Source: Cyathus striatus
Lineage: Eukaryota > Basidiomycota > Agaricomycetes > Agaricales > Nidulariaceae
DNA: 64,000 bases
Direction: 5' to 3'
Assembly (NCBI GenBank): GCA_025738555.1
Contig: JAOVFP010000003.1
Span: forward strand, 558,001-622,000
In this document: piece by piece, positions 34,690 to 47,312 of the stretch
Numbering within the stretch: position 1 is the stretch's first letter
Layout: every line of letters starts with the position of its first letter
Position numbers and translations under genes: made by a program
The notes under the pieces: model-generated
The model's database searches: none
Told to the model about the DNA's origin: nothing
Seen by the model: the letters and a program-made list of their open reading frames with translations, nothing else

Positions 34690-36390
34690 ACGACGTCTAT
34701 AAGAGCCTCGTGCGCGGTAATCAGCTCGGGTACAACATATGCACCAGAACGACGGAAGGCCCTGAACCGATGTACTATGCTCTTAACGGTACGTTCCCTA
34801 CCCCCTTCTTCTCTCTCCTCTCGTATACCCTCTTTTCGTTCTTACCCTCGTTCTCAATCACAGACTTCTGCCTCTGGGCTCAACCAAACCAAACCTCACC
34901 AGCCAGCGACGTGGAAGGCCGAATGGTAGCTTAGCATGGTGCCCCAACCAGGAACATGCCTCGTCCCCGCAGGTTGCAACTCACTCGCCCACCGGCATAC
35001 GTCTCCGTAGTAGGCTTCGTCAACAAGACGATGATAAATATCGTGCCGGGGGATTGGGGAGGGATATCAATCCTCATGGAGCTGACTTGGTTCGTTCCGT
35101 GTGCCAAATGTCCTTCTTGAATGCTCTTGACGGTACGTTTCCTACCTCCTCCTTCTCTCTCCGCTCGTGCCCCCTCTTTTCGTTCTTACCCTCGTTCTCT
35201 ATCGCAGACTTCTGCCCCTGGCCCCGACCCGACCCAAACACAGCAGCCGACGACGTGGAAAGCAGAGTGGTAGCGTGGTGCACCAACGCCTCATCCCTGC
35301 AGCACTCGCACATGTCTCTATAGCTCCATAGTAGGCTTCATAGACCAGATGAAGATCAATATCGCATCCTGGGATTGAGGAGGGGAGACGGATTCTCATA
35401 GGACTGACTTGGTTCGTCCGTTCGCTTTTTGTTCGTGGGGTAGTTTGTTCACTTGGGCTCATGTAGTGAGGTAGAGGATTGTTGGCGATGTCAACACAAC
35501 TTTCACCCAGGCTATAGAACGGCACGAGTACGTGACGTCCCCCCTCCCGAGCCCCCCGACACACGAACAGGCTGAAGCTCTTGACAGTGCGTTCTCTATC
35601 CCCCCCGGCTCTCTCCTCCCGTACCTCCTCTTCTTGTTCTAACCCTTGTTCTCAACGCAGATATCTGCCTCTGAGTCCGAACCAACCCAACCCCAACAGT
35701 TGGCAACGCAGAAGGCGGGATCTTAGTTGCGGGCATAGTGCATCAAACGTCCCGTTCGTTTTTTGTTCGTGACATGGTTTGTTACTCGGGCTCGTGTAGA
35801 GAGGGAGTCCGTTATGGATTGTTGTCCAACGCATTTGACGACAGCAATATGACTTTTATGTAGGCTTTAGAATGGCTCAAGTACGTTACGCCCCCTTCCC
35901 CCTCCATTCCCCTCTTTACCACACACTGACAAGCCAACCTAGCTTCATAAGCCGCAGGCATGAACTTCTGCCTCAGTTTGCAACCACTCAGACGTAAAAG
36001 CCGACCAATACTACGAACACATCTTCAATCACAACATCGGGTACGCCTACACCGTCTTTGACAACGCTCCAAACGGTACCTTCGAATCCTGTCAGGATAT
36101 GTAGGGAGGGTGGGGAGGTAGGAACGTATATGCAGGTGCTGGGCGGAGAGTTTGAGGCCGATTAGTACGGTACCTTGTACTGCGAAGGTGCCTAGCAGTT
36201 CGGAGTGTGTGCAGGTTGAGCGAGGATGTTCATGTGGTTGCTACTGGTTCGACGTCGGTACAGGTGGGAGCGGAGCGAGTCCGGGTAGGCCTTCCGAGCC
36301 ATCGGCACTTACTGGTTCCTCTGATAGCAGTGCATCTGCTCCAAGGATGGTGTGCGGGGATTGGCGCTCTCGGGGAGTGTTGCTTTGATT
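34690..36390 (+). pseudogene. secreted glycoprotein-like gene with an internally repeated exon module
   Basis: Recognisable parts follow the order of a conserved fungal secreted protein often labelled macrofage activating glycoprotein-like: LNDVYKSLVRGNQLGYNIC near 34690, an intron starting GGTACGTTCCCT, DFCLWAQP near 34862, VVGFVNKTMINIVPGDWGG near 35010, NPHGADL near 35065, EHIFNHNIGYAY near 36010, NGTFESCQDM near 36075, and a Ser/Gly-rich tail to about 36385. The module intron plus DFCxW is present three times (about 34790-34940, 35130-35290, 35590-35740), and the VGF.. block twice. Frames are broken throughout. Family name is from memory of motifs; function unknown. Confidence 0.6.
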
Positions 36391-37255
36391 GGTGTTTTTT
36401 GCCGATTTAATGTTGTAGTTTGTAGGGTTTTGGTATATGTATTGTATAGCTAGGTCATTTTTATTGTTCTGTAGAGACAAATGGTATGAAATGTTCAGCT
36501 CATTGCGTTTGTATAAGATCCAGTGCAGTGCTAATTTAAGAGCAAGTGTACGTGGGCAATCGAGATATGTACTCGCATAAAAGCATGTAACTACTACAGA
36601 GTTGGCTTAAGTAGGTACATATGATCCAGCAGCGTGCTGCGCTTCACCCACTTATACCGTTCCTTCAAGTGCGCCTTCCCCCTCCTAACACCTCGACGTG
36701 TTCCCCTCCCCCGAAGAAAGTGGAAGAGAAGTCGGGACGCGTATACTGGCGTCATGGTCGTCGCGAAAACGTTAACACATGAATGTCCATGTCAAGGATC
36801 ACTTTAACCTGCGACAGGAATGTATACTACATACGTATCCTGCAGCACACATAACTCTAAACGTCGTCAGCAACGCAATCGTCATAAAAAACAAAACACT
36901 CATGTTTAACATTTACAGTAATTCGCACCACAGAATGTAATAGTCACGTATTTGGATGAATCACAGCACGCCCTAACGAGGCAACGCAGGCTGGCCACTA
37001 GCCTTCACCGCGGGGCGTAGGTGATTTCGTACCAGACACCATCCTCGAAGACGAAGTACTCTTCTCAGTATATGATGTTGGAGTACTCGGCAGTGAGTGC
37101 CGGGGAAGACAACGGATGAGACATCAGGTAAGAGGAGCTCAATATTAGCACTTTAATCGACGAAGAATGACGTACGCGGAGTCAGGAGGTTAGAACTCGA
37201 TTAGTGAAAGAACTTGAAAGGTTTGGTCTTCTGAGATTTGGATTCTGAAAGGCGT
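36160..37255 (+). repeat. left arm of a 1.1-kb inverted duplication
   Basis: Matches the reverse complement of 51455-52569 nearly throughout, including the glycoprotein tail, an AT-rich stretch, repeat R1 and the block GGAGGTTAGAA..GAAAGAACTT. Because 51455 is joined directly to NACHT copy D, the right-hand copy looks like an inverted duplicate of this region with an internal deletion. Confidence 0.8.
36750..37090. repeat. dispersed repeat R1, copy b
   Basis: Same orientation as 5510-5950; shares the CGTTAACACATG start, CAGCACACATAACTCTAAAC core and the GGTGATTTCGTA end. No intact frame. Confidence 0.65.
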
Positions 37256-37689
37256 GCGTGGTGATGTAGTCTGCGCGTGGGTGGGGTGAAATGTCCGTCG
37301 GCGCGGGAACGGCTGCTTATGCTACTTCTTTGTTGTGTTCTGGAGTTCTTGGAGAATAGGGTAGGATGAACTTGAAGTGCGTTAGTCTTCTTGTGCAAAA
37401 TGTTCGAAGGCGTAGTCTGTGCTTGGGAGGGTGAAGTGTCTGTCAGTGCTGGTACGGAGGCAGCCTATGATACTCCTTAGATGTGTTCTATAGACCTTCC
37501 ACATTCGAGCGTAGGGTATGGGAGCGCCAGGGAATCCCGGGAGAATAAAGAGGGGGTGTCAGGGCTGGGGTACCCTCGACGATGCAGGTGAGAGAGACAT
37601 TACTGTTCGTACGTTATTGCCCCAATCCTCGCTCTCGAAACCGACCTCTTCCTTTCCAAATCGCAATACCCCTCCTCCATCATTCTGTC

Positions 37690-38000
37690 CTTCTTCGACG
37701 GAGACAGGAGACAGCGTCTTCACAATATCAATTCACTATACTGCCGAGGAATCCCGAACAAAGGCTTTGCATCGACACAGCCTGTTCGAAGGGAGCGTCT
37801 ATGATAACGATGTAGGTAAAGAAAAAAGAAGGAAGAAAGGAGGATAACGAACCAGACACATATGCCCGCTGCCCGCAGCTCTGGATCTCTCCCAAACCAA
37901 CAACCTCAGGCACCATCCCTATCCGGCTTAGCCGTCCCGTCGATAGCGTAGACGTTACCTCTACAGCACTCACCTTGGGCAGAGGATACACCTCAGAACA
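37690..38000. repeat. dispersed repeat R2, copy b
   Basis: Similar to 6240-6600 in the same orientation. The 37256-37690 stretch before it holds a partial tandem duplication of about 180 bp (GTGGTGATGTAGTCTGCGCG-like units) and no gene. Confidence 0.6.
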
Positions 38001-39428
38001 CTGAGGAGGTGCCCTCGGTTCATATCTGGTGAAGTTCTAGTTCATGATGAATCGGTGAGAAGGTGGAATGTTAGACTGCCTCTGCGCGTGAAGACTTCTG
38101 GTGAGGTACACGGTATTCCTGTGGTTCTGTAACACGCTGTCGGCGGAGGTGGATATGTCACTTTTGTCATCTCTTGAGGTGGGTGCGACTTTCTAACGTT
38201 GCAACGACTGTCACCCATTGAGCTCATCGAGCCTCATGCCTACGTAGGGTTACGCGTCGTTTCCCACGCTCTGGCCACTATCAGTTCTAATGAACCCCTG
38301 GGCCGTTGAGGTCCGTGCGATAGTTCTTTTCGTCACCATCGTCGTCAGACTCGGTAGACTTTCGATGATTTCACATCCAATAAGCAAAGCACAATAGGTA
38401 CGTCTTCATTGTTCATAAATATAAGACCCCTTCTAAGGTTCAAGTCTACTTGCAGTTCGCGTAGTACTCGACATGTCGACATCCCCGCATTATGAAGTTT
38501 TCCTCTTTATATGTTATTATTGACATTGTGGCACAGACTTTTCGCACCGAGCTTATGAATGTTCGAAAATTAGAAGACTGCTAGTACTATAAGGACGACA
38601 TCGGCCCTACGTATGCGTATTCCGATTTCCGACGAATGAAGTTTACTTATATACATTCTTTTCACCAAATTATACAATCAAGCGTTTAGTATTCCAGTAG
38701 AGGAGTGCTTGTGGAAGTCAAAATTCGGATGCTATACTCGTATTTCGACGTTCCAGGGTCACAGGCCCTGTTTTGCTTCTTTCTTGGTCATGTGAGATTA
38801 TGCTAGTAAGATCATCATTGACCACAGCCTACTCATAAAACCCAACCACCCCCATTCGAGGCTCATTGCATTACTAGATTCACCGTCGCCTGTAGCATCT
38901 CCATGTGAGCGCCTTCACCTTTTTTATAAAATTAGAACATCTAACACAAGACTACTATTAAACCTTCCTCATCGATGTACTATAAATACCTGCTTGCCAT
39001 TCTTCGCTTGGAAATAGTTCTAAATGAGACTTACCGAGGTGAAAATAGATATATATATATTCGTCAACGTACACAGCCCAATCGTTGGTATTTCGAGAAG
39101 AAACAAATACATACATTAAGATCAATACCCATGTGAGCACTGTCGCTATTATTAAACCTTCTTTAACTGTGTGAAATCGATGCACTGATACTATATTCCT
39201 GTAAGTATTCCCTGGATGAAATAGATATACTCTCATGAGATGTCGTGCTTGAGCGCAGCCTGAGTAATGAAAATAGACATATTCTCATGAGACATCGTGC
39301 ATGTACACAGCCAAACCTGTATCAATCATTATGGAACAGCAATAAGAACCCCCTTCATAAACCCTCAGCTCGATTGATGAACCATTCATTCCCACTTATC
39401 CAACAGCATCTCTTGAGCAAACCCCATT
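38001..39428. other. no gene; 5' flank of NACHT copy B in its right part
   Basis: 38001-38980 shows nothing recognisable. 39000-39428 matches 9690-9928 and contains about three copies of a unit with AATAGATATA..CTCATGAGA..ACACAGCC. The repeated palindrome lies just upstream of the gene; a regulatory role is possible but unproven. Confidence 0.4.
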
Positions 39429-42050
39429 ATGGCATTTCGAAATGCAAAGTATACACACATCGAAAAACTTTACGCAGTCGACAAAAGTCATGGTGGCGAA
39501 TCTGGTACATATAATCTCTCCGTCATCTCTTCATATTTACAAATAATCATAGAATGGGAACGACTTACAAAAGCATCTTGCCTCGGAGCTAGTCATCAGT
39601 CAGAGGAACGTTATGACGCTCCGAAATGTCATCCTGACACCAGAAAAGCGGTGGTAAATGATATAATGAGCTGGGTAAATTCAAAAGATCCTGATAAGAG
39701 AATTATGTGGCTACATGGACCTGCTGGTGCAGGGAAGTCTGCAATCATTCAAACAGTGGCTGAACAGTGTTATAGAAAGAAAAAACTTGTGTCAAGCTTC
39801 TTTTTTTCTAGAACAGCTTCAGGATCTGGACGAGATGATGGAACTAAGCTTGTGCCAACAATTGCATATCAGCTAGGGAATTTACTGCAGGCTGCAAAGG
39901 AACTCATTATTAATGAAATTGAGGAAAATGAAGCATTATTGTCACATACTATGGAGATTCAAATGGAAAAGTTGGTATTGAAGCCACTTGCAACTCTATA
40001 CTTACCAATGCTTTTCTGTAACATGGAATCTAACACTTCACATCTTCCACATCTGGTAATAATTGATGGTTTAGATGAGTGTAACAGGTCTGAAATGCAA
40101 TAAAGAATTGTGAAGATGATTGCTGATGTGGCATCAGAATCAGGAATCTATTTGAGCTTTCTCATTGCAAGCAGACCTGAGTTAGTGATCAGAAGGGCAT
40201 TCAATAATGAAGCTATTGGTCAATTGTGTATTCCATTAATTCTTGACAATAAATACAATCCTGATAAGGATATTGAAACATATCTTCAAAGTGAGTTTGC
40301 TGTAGTAAAGCGAACACATGGAGCACTGTCTTCTGAACTTTCAAATATGCCAAACTGGCCCTCAGAGAGTGACTTAAAAATTCTAGTGCAAAGGTCATCA
40401 GGGCAGTTTATCTATGCATCTACTGTCATGAAATATATTACAAATGATCGATGTGATCCTTGTGATAGCCTGAATACTATCATTAGTATAAAACCAGGAG
40501 AAACAACACCATATGCACAGCTGGATGCAGTATATACACATATTCTCTCCATGGCTGTTGGCAACATAGGAAATTACTATAATATACAACTTATATTTCA
40601 AGCACTTATGTTTTTGCATGAAGAGGAGTGTTGTAGGATACATGATATGGCATTATTTCTAGGAATGTCAAAGTCTCACCTACCATTACATCTAGCTGAT
40701 CTGCACTCTATAGTATTTGTTCCAGAGTCTGATGAAGAACATATTCACTTTTTTCATGCATCTTTCAGTGACTTTCTTGTGGACTCTGATAGATCAAAAT
40801 GCTTCCATGTTTCTGAGAAGGATGCCAATGTAGCTCTGGGGAGTTGTTGTGTTGATATCTTTGTAAATAATGAAATTCCAATTCACAAGGTTGATTCCAA
40901 TAATCACACACTTACTTATGCATATACCTACTTTATTGATCATTTGAAAGAAAGTGATTATGATGAAAATCTAACACAAAATTTGTTATTGAAATGTGGA
41001 TCAAATATAGAAACTATAGTGAAAATTCTTCTGAAGAAATTTTTTGAAGATTTTGTAAATCTCTATGAACCATTATGTATGTTTTATAAATTTGATGAAT
41101 CTGTATATGTCTTTCTTGTAAGTTGTGTTATTATCTTTATTAAAAGTTGTGTTTCATATGTGGTATAATTTCATGTAGGATTCTGCAATTCCATTGAGTG
41201 AGAATGTCTGTAAGATTTTTGAGCAAATGCCATTTACTGTAGCCATTGAATACTGCCTAAATATTTCATTAAGTAATGATGATAAAAAAATTTTATATGA
41301 ATATATAGAAACAGTATTTAATTTTCATGAGAACCATAGAATTTCTCCCAAAAGGTTATCAGATTATAAAAGTTATGATATTCATTGTATTCTATTGCAA
41401 GAAATTCTTGAAAGTCCTTTGAGAGCAGGTAATTACTTTCTTAATGACATGAAGAGTGAGCAAATATTTCGTGGTGCATGGGATTGTAGAACTGAGTAAG
41501 CTCATAAATTAATGAATACTTCTTTATCAATGTTAACTATTTATTATGATAGAGACATTATTCATGGTTGTAATAGGACACTTTGGATGTTGTCAGATGA
41601 AAGTACTCCAATGGGCTTCAAATATTTGCTTGAAAGAATAAAACCATCCCTCCATTTCAAAACATTTCTTCAGGAATTTGCACAAGATTTTGAGTACTGC
41701 TTCTCAAACTTAAAGGATATGGGATATCACGCATTTATCACTGAAGAAAAATATGATGTTTTTAAAGATAATCTTCAATCACTGATGATAACCATTGACA
41801 ATTTCTTAAAGGTGAGCTCTTTATTAGTACTATTATAATACTGTTCATGTGATTTTTGCACATTACTGACAGTGTAAGTTAGAATTGTGAAGTGATAGAA
41901 AATGGAAAGGTGTCTGAAAATAAACACTATTATACTCACCAAATCATGAATTTTGGTGATCACAAATTCAAGAATGAGTTAGATGCTAGTTATGAAATGG
42001 CCATACAGCATTTTCAAAACTCTGAGAATGATCAAATGCCATTATGGTAG
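39429..42050 (+). pseudogene. NACHT-domain STAND protein, copy B, one internal stop
   Basis: Best-preserved family member. Four exons, 39429-41117, 41179-41495, 41553-41811 and 41883-42050, join in phase to 810 codons. N-terminus MAFRNAKYTHIEKLY; linker SEERYDAPKCHPDTR; P-loop GPAGAGKS at 97-104; Walker B LVIIDGLDE at 209-217; FLIASRPE soon after. The C-terminal half has no repeats I recognise (no WD40, ankyrin or TPR). One in-frame TAA (40101-40103, where copy A has TCA) interrupts it just after Walker B. NACHT proteins are NTP-driven switches, in fungi often tied to self/non-self recognition. The stop makes it a recent pseudogene unless read through. Introns are 57-71 bp. Confidence 0.88.
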
Positions 42051-42510
42051 AGTGGTAGAGTGAGCAGGTGGTGCATCACTTGTTATACTACTGAGATATG
42101 CCAAGAGATATTAATGTGATAAATATCTCGTCAAGTCTTGTGTCAGAACTTCACTTCAAAGTTCTTATAAATCGTTACATTTAGTCCAACCATGCTTTCC
42201 CTAAGCTGAACAGATGTTCAACCTACTCATTTTCAATTCATTTGTTTAGGTGTCAACACAACTTTCACCTTTACATGATACTGGTAGCAATAGCATCCAC
42301 AATTGACACATTTCCTTACACACTATTATGTGTTGCAGTTTCTATTCCATTACTGTTCTTACCTTTGTCTCTCTCTCACCAGTATTCATATGTATGGCTA
42401 TGTATTATGTGTTTTCTAGTACTGGTATCACATTTCTATGCTCACATTCAACTCACCTTCCTCACTCGGAATGGTACTTATTCATGCTCAGTTTACATGT
42501 GGCTTGATTA
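42051..42510 (+). repeat. duplicated 3' flank of NACHT copy B
   Basis: Matches 12569-13060 and, reversed, 48190-48690. Pyrimidine-rich, no real frame. Confidence 0.75.
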
Positions 42511-44820
42511 AGTAAGAAACATTATGTAATACACATGCTCACATGAGGTAGTGTGTCGTGTCATTCTTTCCCATATTTATCAGCTTTTTATTGCTCACTT
42601 TCATATAAAGGAGTAGGGCCAGCAAGTGGCAAAGCCCACTACCCTCTTGAAGAGTCTTGATAATTAACCAAATTAATACCAAATTAATTCATGTCCTATA
42701 CCATGTTATTAAGTAATTAATGAATGTGAATCTATGTAGTGCCAACAATATGATCAGATTGTTGCTTGCTGTGGATAACCCACTAAATTATCCCAAGCTC
42801 TTCACCAAATCCAACAGTTTTATTAGTTTCATTTGTTCAAGTTGTCATGGCTGAAGAATACATGAAACAGGTAAGGGATCAAATTGGTATATTATAATGT
42901 GTAATGATCAAGTAACAATTGGCTTTGGGTGTGGCACATCATCGAGTCAAATCTTTGCAGAAAAGACAGGCTAAGGACAGTTGGGATGTACAATGGAACT
43001 ATTACAACTGACCATAGAGGACATGGATGGAAGACGACAGGGGATGCGACACAGTAGCACTATCATGACAACATTGAACAATGAAGTGTCCCACTAGACA
43101 TGTGAGGTGAACCAGGGTCAATGAGGGTCAATTACTTTGTCTGAAAAGTTGAATGCCCCACATAACAGCAAGGACAGGGTGCAGGGAGGGCGATGCATTG
43201 TCAAAGTTTGTAGATGGCCCCTGATGCTTGTGGATAACTAGAGGGAACTTAATCAGTTAATTTGGAACAAACATTGAGTATAGCTGGAAATACTATGTAG
43301 CAATTACAACGACACCTAACCTGATCTCAAACAGTACACAGTACATGGCCAGAGGACTATATGAAAGGGAGAAGACACATCCATTAAAAATGTCAGCTGC
43401 TAGAGAAATCCGAGCATTGATGTGAGGATATGGTGAATGAAGCCTGCTTGGGAGTATATAGTGCCAGTGTATGAGTCAATAAAGTTCATAGGTCATAAAC
43501 CAAATTCAGAGAAGTGGAGAGGTAAAAGTTGGGAAAGGGGGTAGGGACTGGTAGCAAAATGATTTGTATTACCATAAGTGCGTCATGGCTGGGGAGAGGG
43601 ACAGCAGCTGTCACATACAGAGAGTCAATCCATCTACAAGTTCACAGAGACACAAGGGTTATGTCAATCAGGTAGTGACTCTAGAGCTTGCCAGTATCTA
43701 TGATGTTGCTGAATTCTCTGGGTCATTGTTGGCAGTAGAGATAAGATGATAGTGGATATCATCTCTGTCCAAAAAATGGTTGAATGAACTATTGACATTG
43801 CATCTTCTGATTCCTTCCTGCCCCATCTGAATGGCCTCTGTAGTAGCCCTTCACAGACCTCCACACTCTATTTGCCTTCATGCAGTTATCAGCTAGTTGA
43901 ATGTAGATCCAATGGTCACCTCTTGGAATTCGAATCTCAGAAGTAATGGTACATAGGATGCTCTAGTACACTCACTGTCTGGATAGACGAACCAAGCTCA
44001 TATAGCCAAGGCAGAGTCAAGCTGAGTCAAAGGTTTACCAGTGTTGAGAGGAGGAGCAAGGGGTGGCAATTGAGGGCTCAGGGTGCTGCTTTGGGTGGCA
44101 TGAAGCCTGGGGATGAGAGGACATGTGAGGATGTGTTCACTATGCCACTTCCTATAGGACTTGGACTACGAGTGCATAAGCTGCCTATGGGACTTGCGAA
44201 GCCACTTCTTGGCAAAAGCACATCTATGCTCATATTAGCTCGAGAAATGACCTCAACGTCTTCATCTGCAATGTACACAAGGACAGCAGTGGCAGAGTCT
44301 ATGATGGAGGGTACAGCATGCTCTAGCTGCTCTGTAGAGTGTGCATGGGGGATATGGTGGGGGTCTGGGTTGGGTGGTGAGAGCATTGATGGAGAGATAG
44401 GTTTGATATTGCACTTGGATATGGCTGAGGATATCGAGTGGTTAGAGTAAATAAATCAATGGTCAGACAAGGTTATGTGAAAGTAGAGATAGGGGAGATG
44501 TACATGGATGTGGGGGAAGAAGGCATCGAGCTGGGGGAGTGTGTGTTGAGGAGGGCTTGAGGCCACACAGCCTTTTTAGTGTGATGACTATAATTGTTGA
44601 AGATTTGGTGCTTCAGGTCTGTGGTGGGTGATATATGGGGGTTTGTGTGCTGGTGGAATCTAACAGTGATAGTGAAAAGGGTAAACTGGTAATGATTAGC
44701 AGAATAAAAGGATGTACTTTGGAATTTAGTGGTTGTTTGAGACATTATGGGACACTATGAGTGGGGTCCATTATCATATGTCTGGTAGAGCTAAGAGAGA
44801 ATGAAGATGTATTGATGGCA
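42511..44820. other. no recognisable gene
   Basis: AT-rich to 43400, then moderately GC. Opposed frames at 44070-44450 (plus) and 44078-44386, 44473-44745 (minus) are the longest, without known motifs. I see no TIR, LTR or splice pattern that I would defend. Confidence 0.4.
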
Positions 44821-44829
44821 GTGGGGCAC

Positions 44830-45864
44830 TATCATGTCGTCAACATGATACACCAAAGAAGAATCAACTTGTTGGCACTTACAAAGCAATGAAAAACATT
44901 GCACAAGCTATCTGCATGGAAAACATTCCTTATCCCATGGCATGCAAGATCATTCACAAGTATGAGAAAACTGGAAGCACATCAAACTTACCTCATTCTG
45001 GGCATCCCTCTATCATAAATGATCACCTTCAATGACATATCATCAGAGAAGCCATCAAGAACTGATGAAAACCCTTTTCTGAGATCGCCAACCAACTTCA
45101 GCTGTCTGTTGGACCAGATACAGCGTGGCACATATTGGCACAGGCTGAGTACCATCAAAGATTGGCACATAAAGTCCCTTACCTCTCCCTTACACACCAC
45201 AAGTATAGAAAGATGTGGGCAATGCAATTTCAGAAATGGAAGAGAAAGCATTTCAGACAAGTTCTCAGATGAATGCTATATATGCATTGGAGACAAAGCT
45301 GGGCAAGTTTATGTTACATGCTGTCCTAGTGAGGAGTACAACAGTGACTGCTTAATTCCAACATTTAAGCAGTCTTCTGTTCATGTTATGGTATGGGGGT
45401 GTATTATGGATGGAAGGAAAGGGCCATTAATTGTTTTGGAATACCCTGGGGGAAAGGGTGGAGGAATGACTTCATGACACTATCAAGAACAGGTGCTTGA
45501 TGGTCCCCTGATGCAGTTTCATGTGGAGGCCTCCAAGGAATTGGGTAAAGTCTATTTTCAGCAGGATAATGCGCCAAGCCATATGAGCAAATCAACCTGA
45601 GCATGGTTTGAGTGCACTAATATTATCCAGTTCCCACACCCCCCAACTTCACCTGACTTAAACCCCATTGAGCCGGTCTGGCACAAGCTCAAGAGGGTTG
45701 TAAGATCTTTACCACATTGTCCCACATCTGTTGGTGAACTTACAGCTGCTTTCTGTGCTGCTTGGGACTCATTACCAATTGAAGTTGTCAACAGACATGT
45801 TGGAAATATGGAGGAGAGAGTAAAGGCTGTACTGAAGGCTCATGGAGGTTTCACTCGTTTCTAA
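44830..45864 (+). pseudogene. Tc1/mariner-type transposase (DD34E), decayed
   Basis: Reading across frame breaks gives a helix-turn-helix N-terminus (GTYKAMKNIAQAICMENIPY, PHSGHPSI), then the DDE_3-type core: first Asp in SDECYI (about 45270), second in QDNAPSH (about 45565), and Glu in SPDLNPIEPVW. Exactly 34 residues lie between the second Asp and the Glu, the DD34E spacing of the Tc1 clade. It ends at TAA 45862-45864. TGA stops occur in the N-terminal half, at 45475-45477 and at 45598-45600, plus a frameshift before SDE. TA target duplication and TIRs were not found by eye. A cut-and-paste transposase, now dead. Confidence 0.88.
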
Positions 45865-46401
45865 TTATTTATATACAATATAGACAATCATATATTCTAA
45901 TGAGAGCAATTTATTTGAAAAAAATTGTCAAGGTGCTTCATGAATTGTCCAATTTTCAAGAATGAAGAGAATACATGAGATGTGTGGATTACTGTATTGT
46001 CTCAGGATCTCAGTCACATTATCAGAAAATGTGAATTACAAACCAACCAAGCTGTGTATTTAGAATACAATACTTGTGCAGTATTATGCACCTTGTTTTA
46101 ATATGTCACAGCTTAAATCAGAATTTTTAGGCATCTCTATGAGATGCTATGAATATTTTTGTTGCGGAACCTCCAAATCACATAATTCCAGGAACCTGGT
46201 CAGTGCATGGGAATAAAGCTGAGTGCTAGCAACTTTTATTGACCATACAATCACTATGTTTCCATCTTCCCCCCCCACCCTACCACTGCGTCCCAAACTT
46301 TTCAACAGCTACATTTCCTGGTTAAAGGTACTATATATTCATTTACAAAACATTTATATCACTAACAACGTGCATTTCTAGCTGGATTTGGCATACTGGT
46401 G
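45865..46401. other. no recognisable gene
   Basis: AT-rich 3' flank of the Tc1-type pseudogene, with a C-run near 46271. No frame or repeat of note. Confidence 0.45.
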
Positions 46402-47137
46402 TCATGTTTGCTGGATGAAGAGTGGGCATAATAGGTATTTCATTGTCACTCTCAATTTTGTGATCTGACATTGGGAAGACAGCAGCCTTTTTACCTTGTT
46501 TAGGTTTTCATGGACCAGATGCTGCTGCTTCTGCTGCTGCCTTCCTTGCAATGGTAGCTGCAGCCTTCTTCCTTGCAGCCTCCTCCACCCTCTTTGCAGC
46601 AGCTGATTCTTGCCTCTCTGCTGCTGTGTGCTGCTTCTGCTCCATCTCAAGTGCCTTCTCCAGCTCCCTCTCCTTCCTCTTTGCCTTGCACTCTTCAAGC
46701 TTACACTGTTTTTTGGCTGTAGCTTGCTGTTGTTTATCCAATCATTCTTGTTCCTTCTGGTTACACACCTCTTGTCTAGCATCTGATGAAAGGCACTTGT
46801 AATGGTCATCAATCTGCTTCCGTTGAAGCTTCAACTGCGGAGCCAATTCCTTCAAGACATTCTTCATGGCCATCTCCCACTTGCAATGGGCTAGAGCATC
46901 AAGAGCCTTGTCTGCTGTCATGTGCCATGGATGAGTGCTACTTTGCTTCTTCAATCCTCTCTTCTGCTCTTTATGGTAAGCCCTATTTCACAATCACTCA
47001 TTCTCCTTATCCATTAATACTAACTGAGTATAGTTTTTTTCAAGCTGAAGTCCCGACTCCAGATATTGCTTTTGCAAATCCTGGATGTGGTTCCAGAGAA
47101 ACTTGGCATATGCACTGGGTGGTGGAGGTGGGGGTAG
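46402..47137 (-). pseudogene. pogo/CENP-B-type transposase C-terminal tail, broken
   Basis: Minus-strand pieces read PPPPPPSAYAKFLWNHIQ, a coiled-coil-like stretch with KNYTQLVLMDKENE, then HMTADKALDALAHCKWEMAM, IDDHYK, and a long Lys/Glu/Ala/Arg/Gln-rich helix. From memory this resembles tails that follow the DDE domain in agaricomycete pogo-type proteins. TGA codons at 46994-46996, shortly after it, and at 46742-46744 sit where Arg is expected. It is joined in frame to NACHT fragment F at its upstream end. The family call is moderate; the low-complexity part alone proves nothing. Confidence 0.5.
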
Positions 47138-47312
47138 CTCAGACCTTTGTACCAGGATTTCCAAATCACTCTCTGTTGGCCAGTCTGGCAAATTTGAAAG
47201 TACAAATGCCAGTGTGTGCTTTTGCTTTACTGTGGCAAACTCAGATCGAAGATAAGCTTCAATATCCTTGTCAGAGTTGTATTTATTGTCAAGAATTAAT
47301 GGAGCATTTGTT
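47138..47312 (-). pseudogene. NACHT family fragment, copy F
   Basis: Matches the region after the NTPase domain of copy B: PLILDNKYNSDKDIEAYLRS, SNLPDWPTESDLEILVQRS (B has LILDNKYNPDKDIETYLQS, SNMPNWPSESDLKILVQRS). It is fused downstream to the pogo-type tail without a stop and adjoins exon 2 of copy C upstream, an order not found in intact copies, so it marks a rearrangement. Confidence 0.8.

Noticed and set aside
36241..36480. Short frames on both strands repeated at 52229-52538
   Set aside because: They are the same inverted-duplicated DNA, mainly the tail of the glycoprotein-like remnant; not separate genes.
44070..44745. Opposed open frames of 90-126 codons
   Set aside because: No known motif, neither strand preferred, no splice support.
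46551..46802. Plus-strand frame with many Ser, Cys and Phe
   Set aside because: Antisense of the Lys/Glu/Ala-rich tail on the minus strand.
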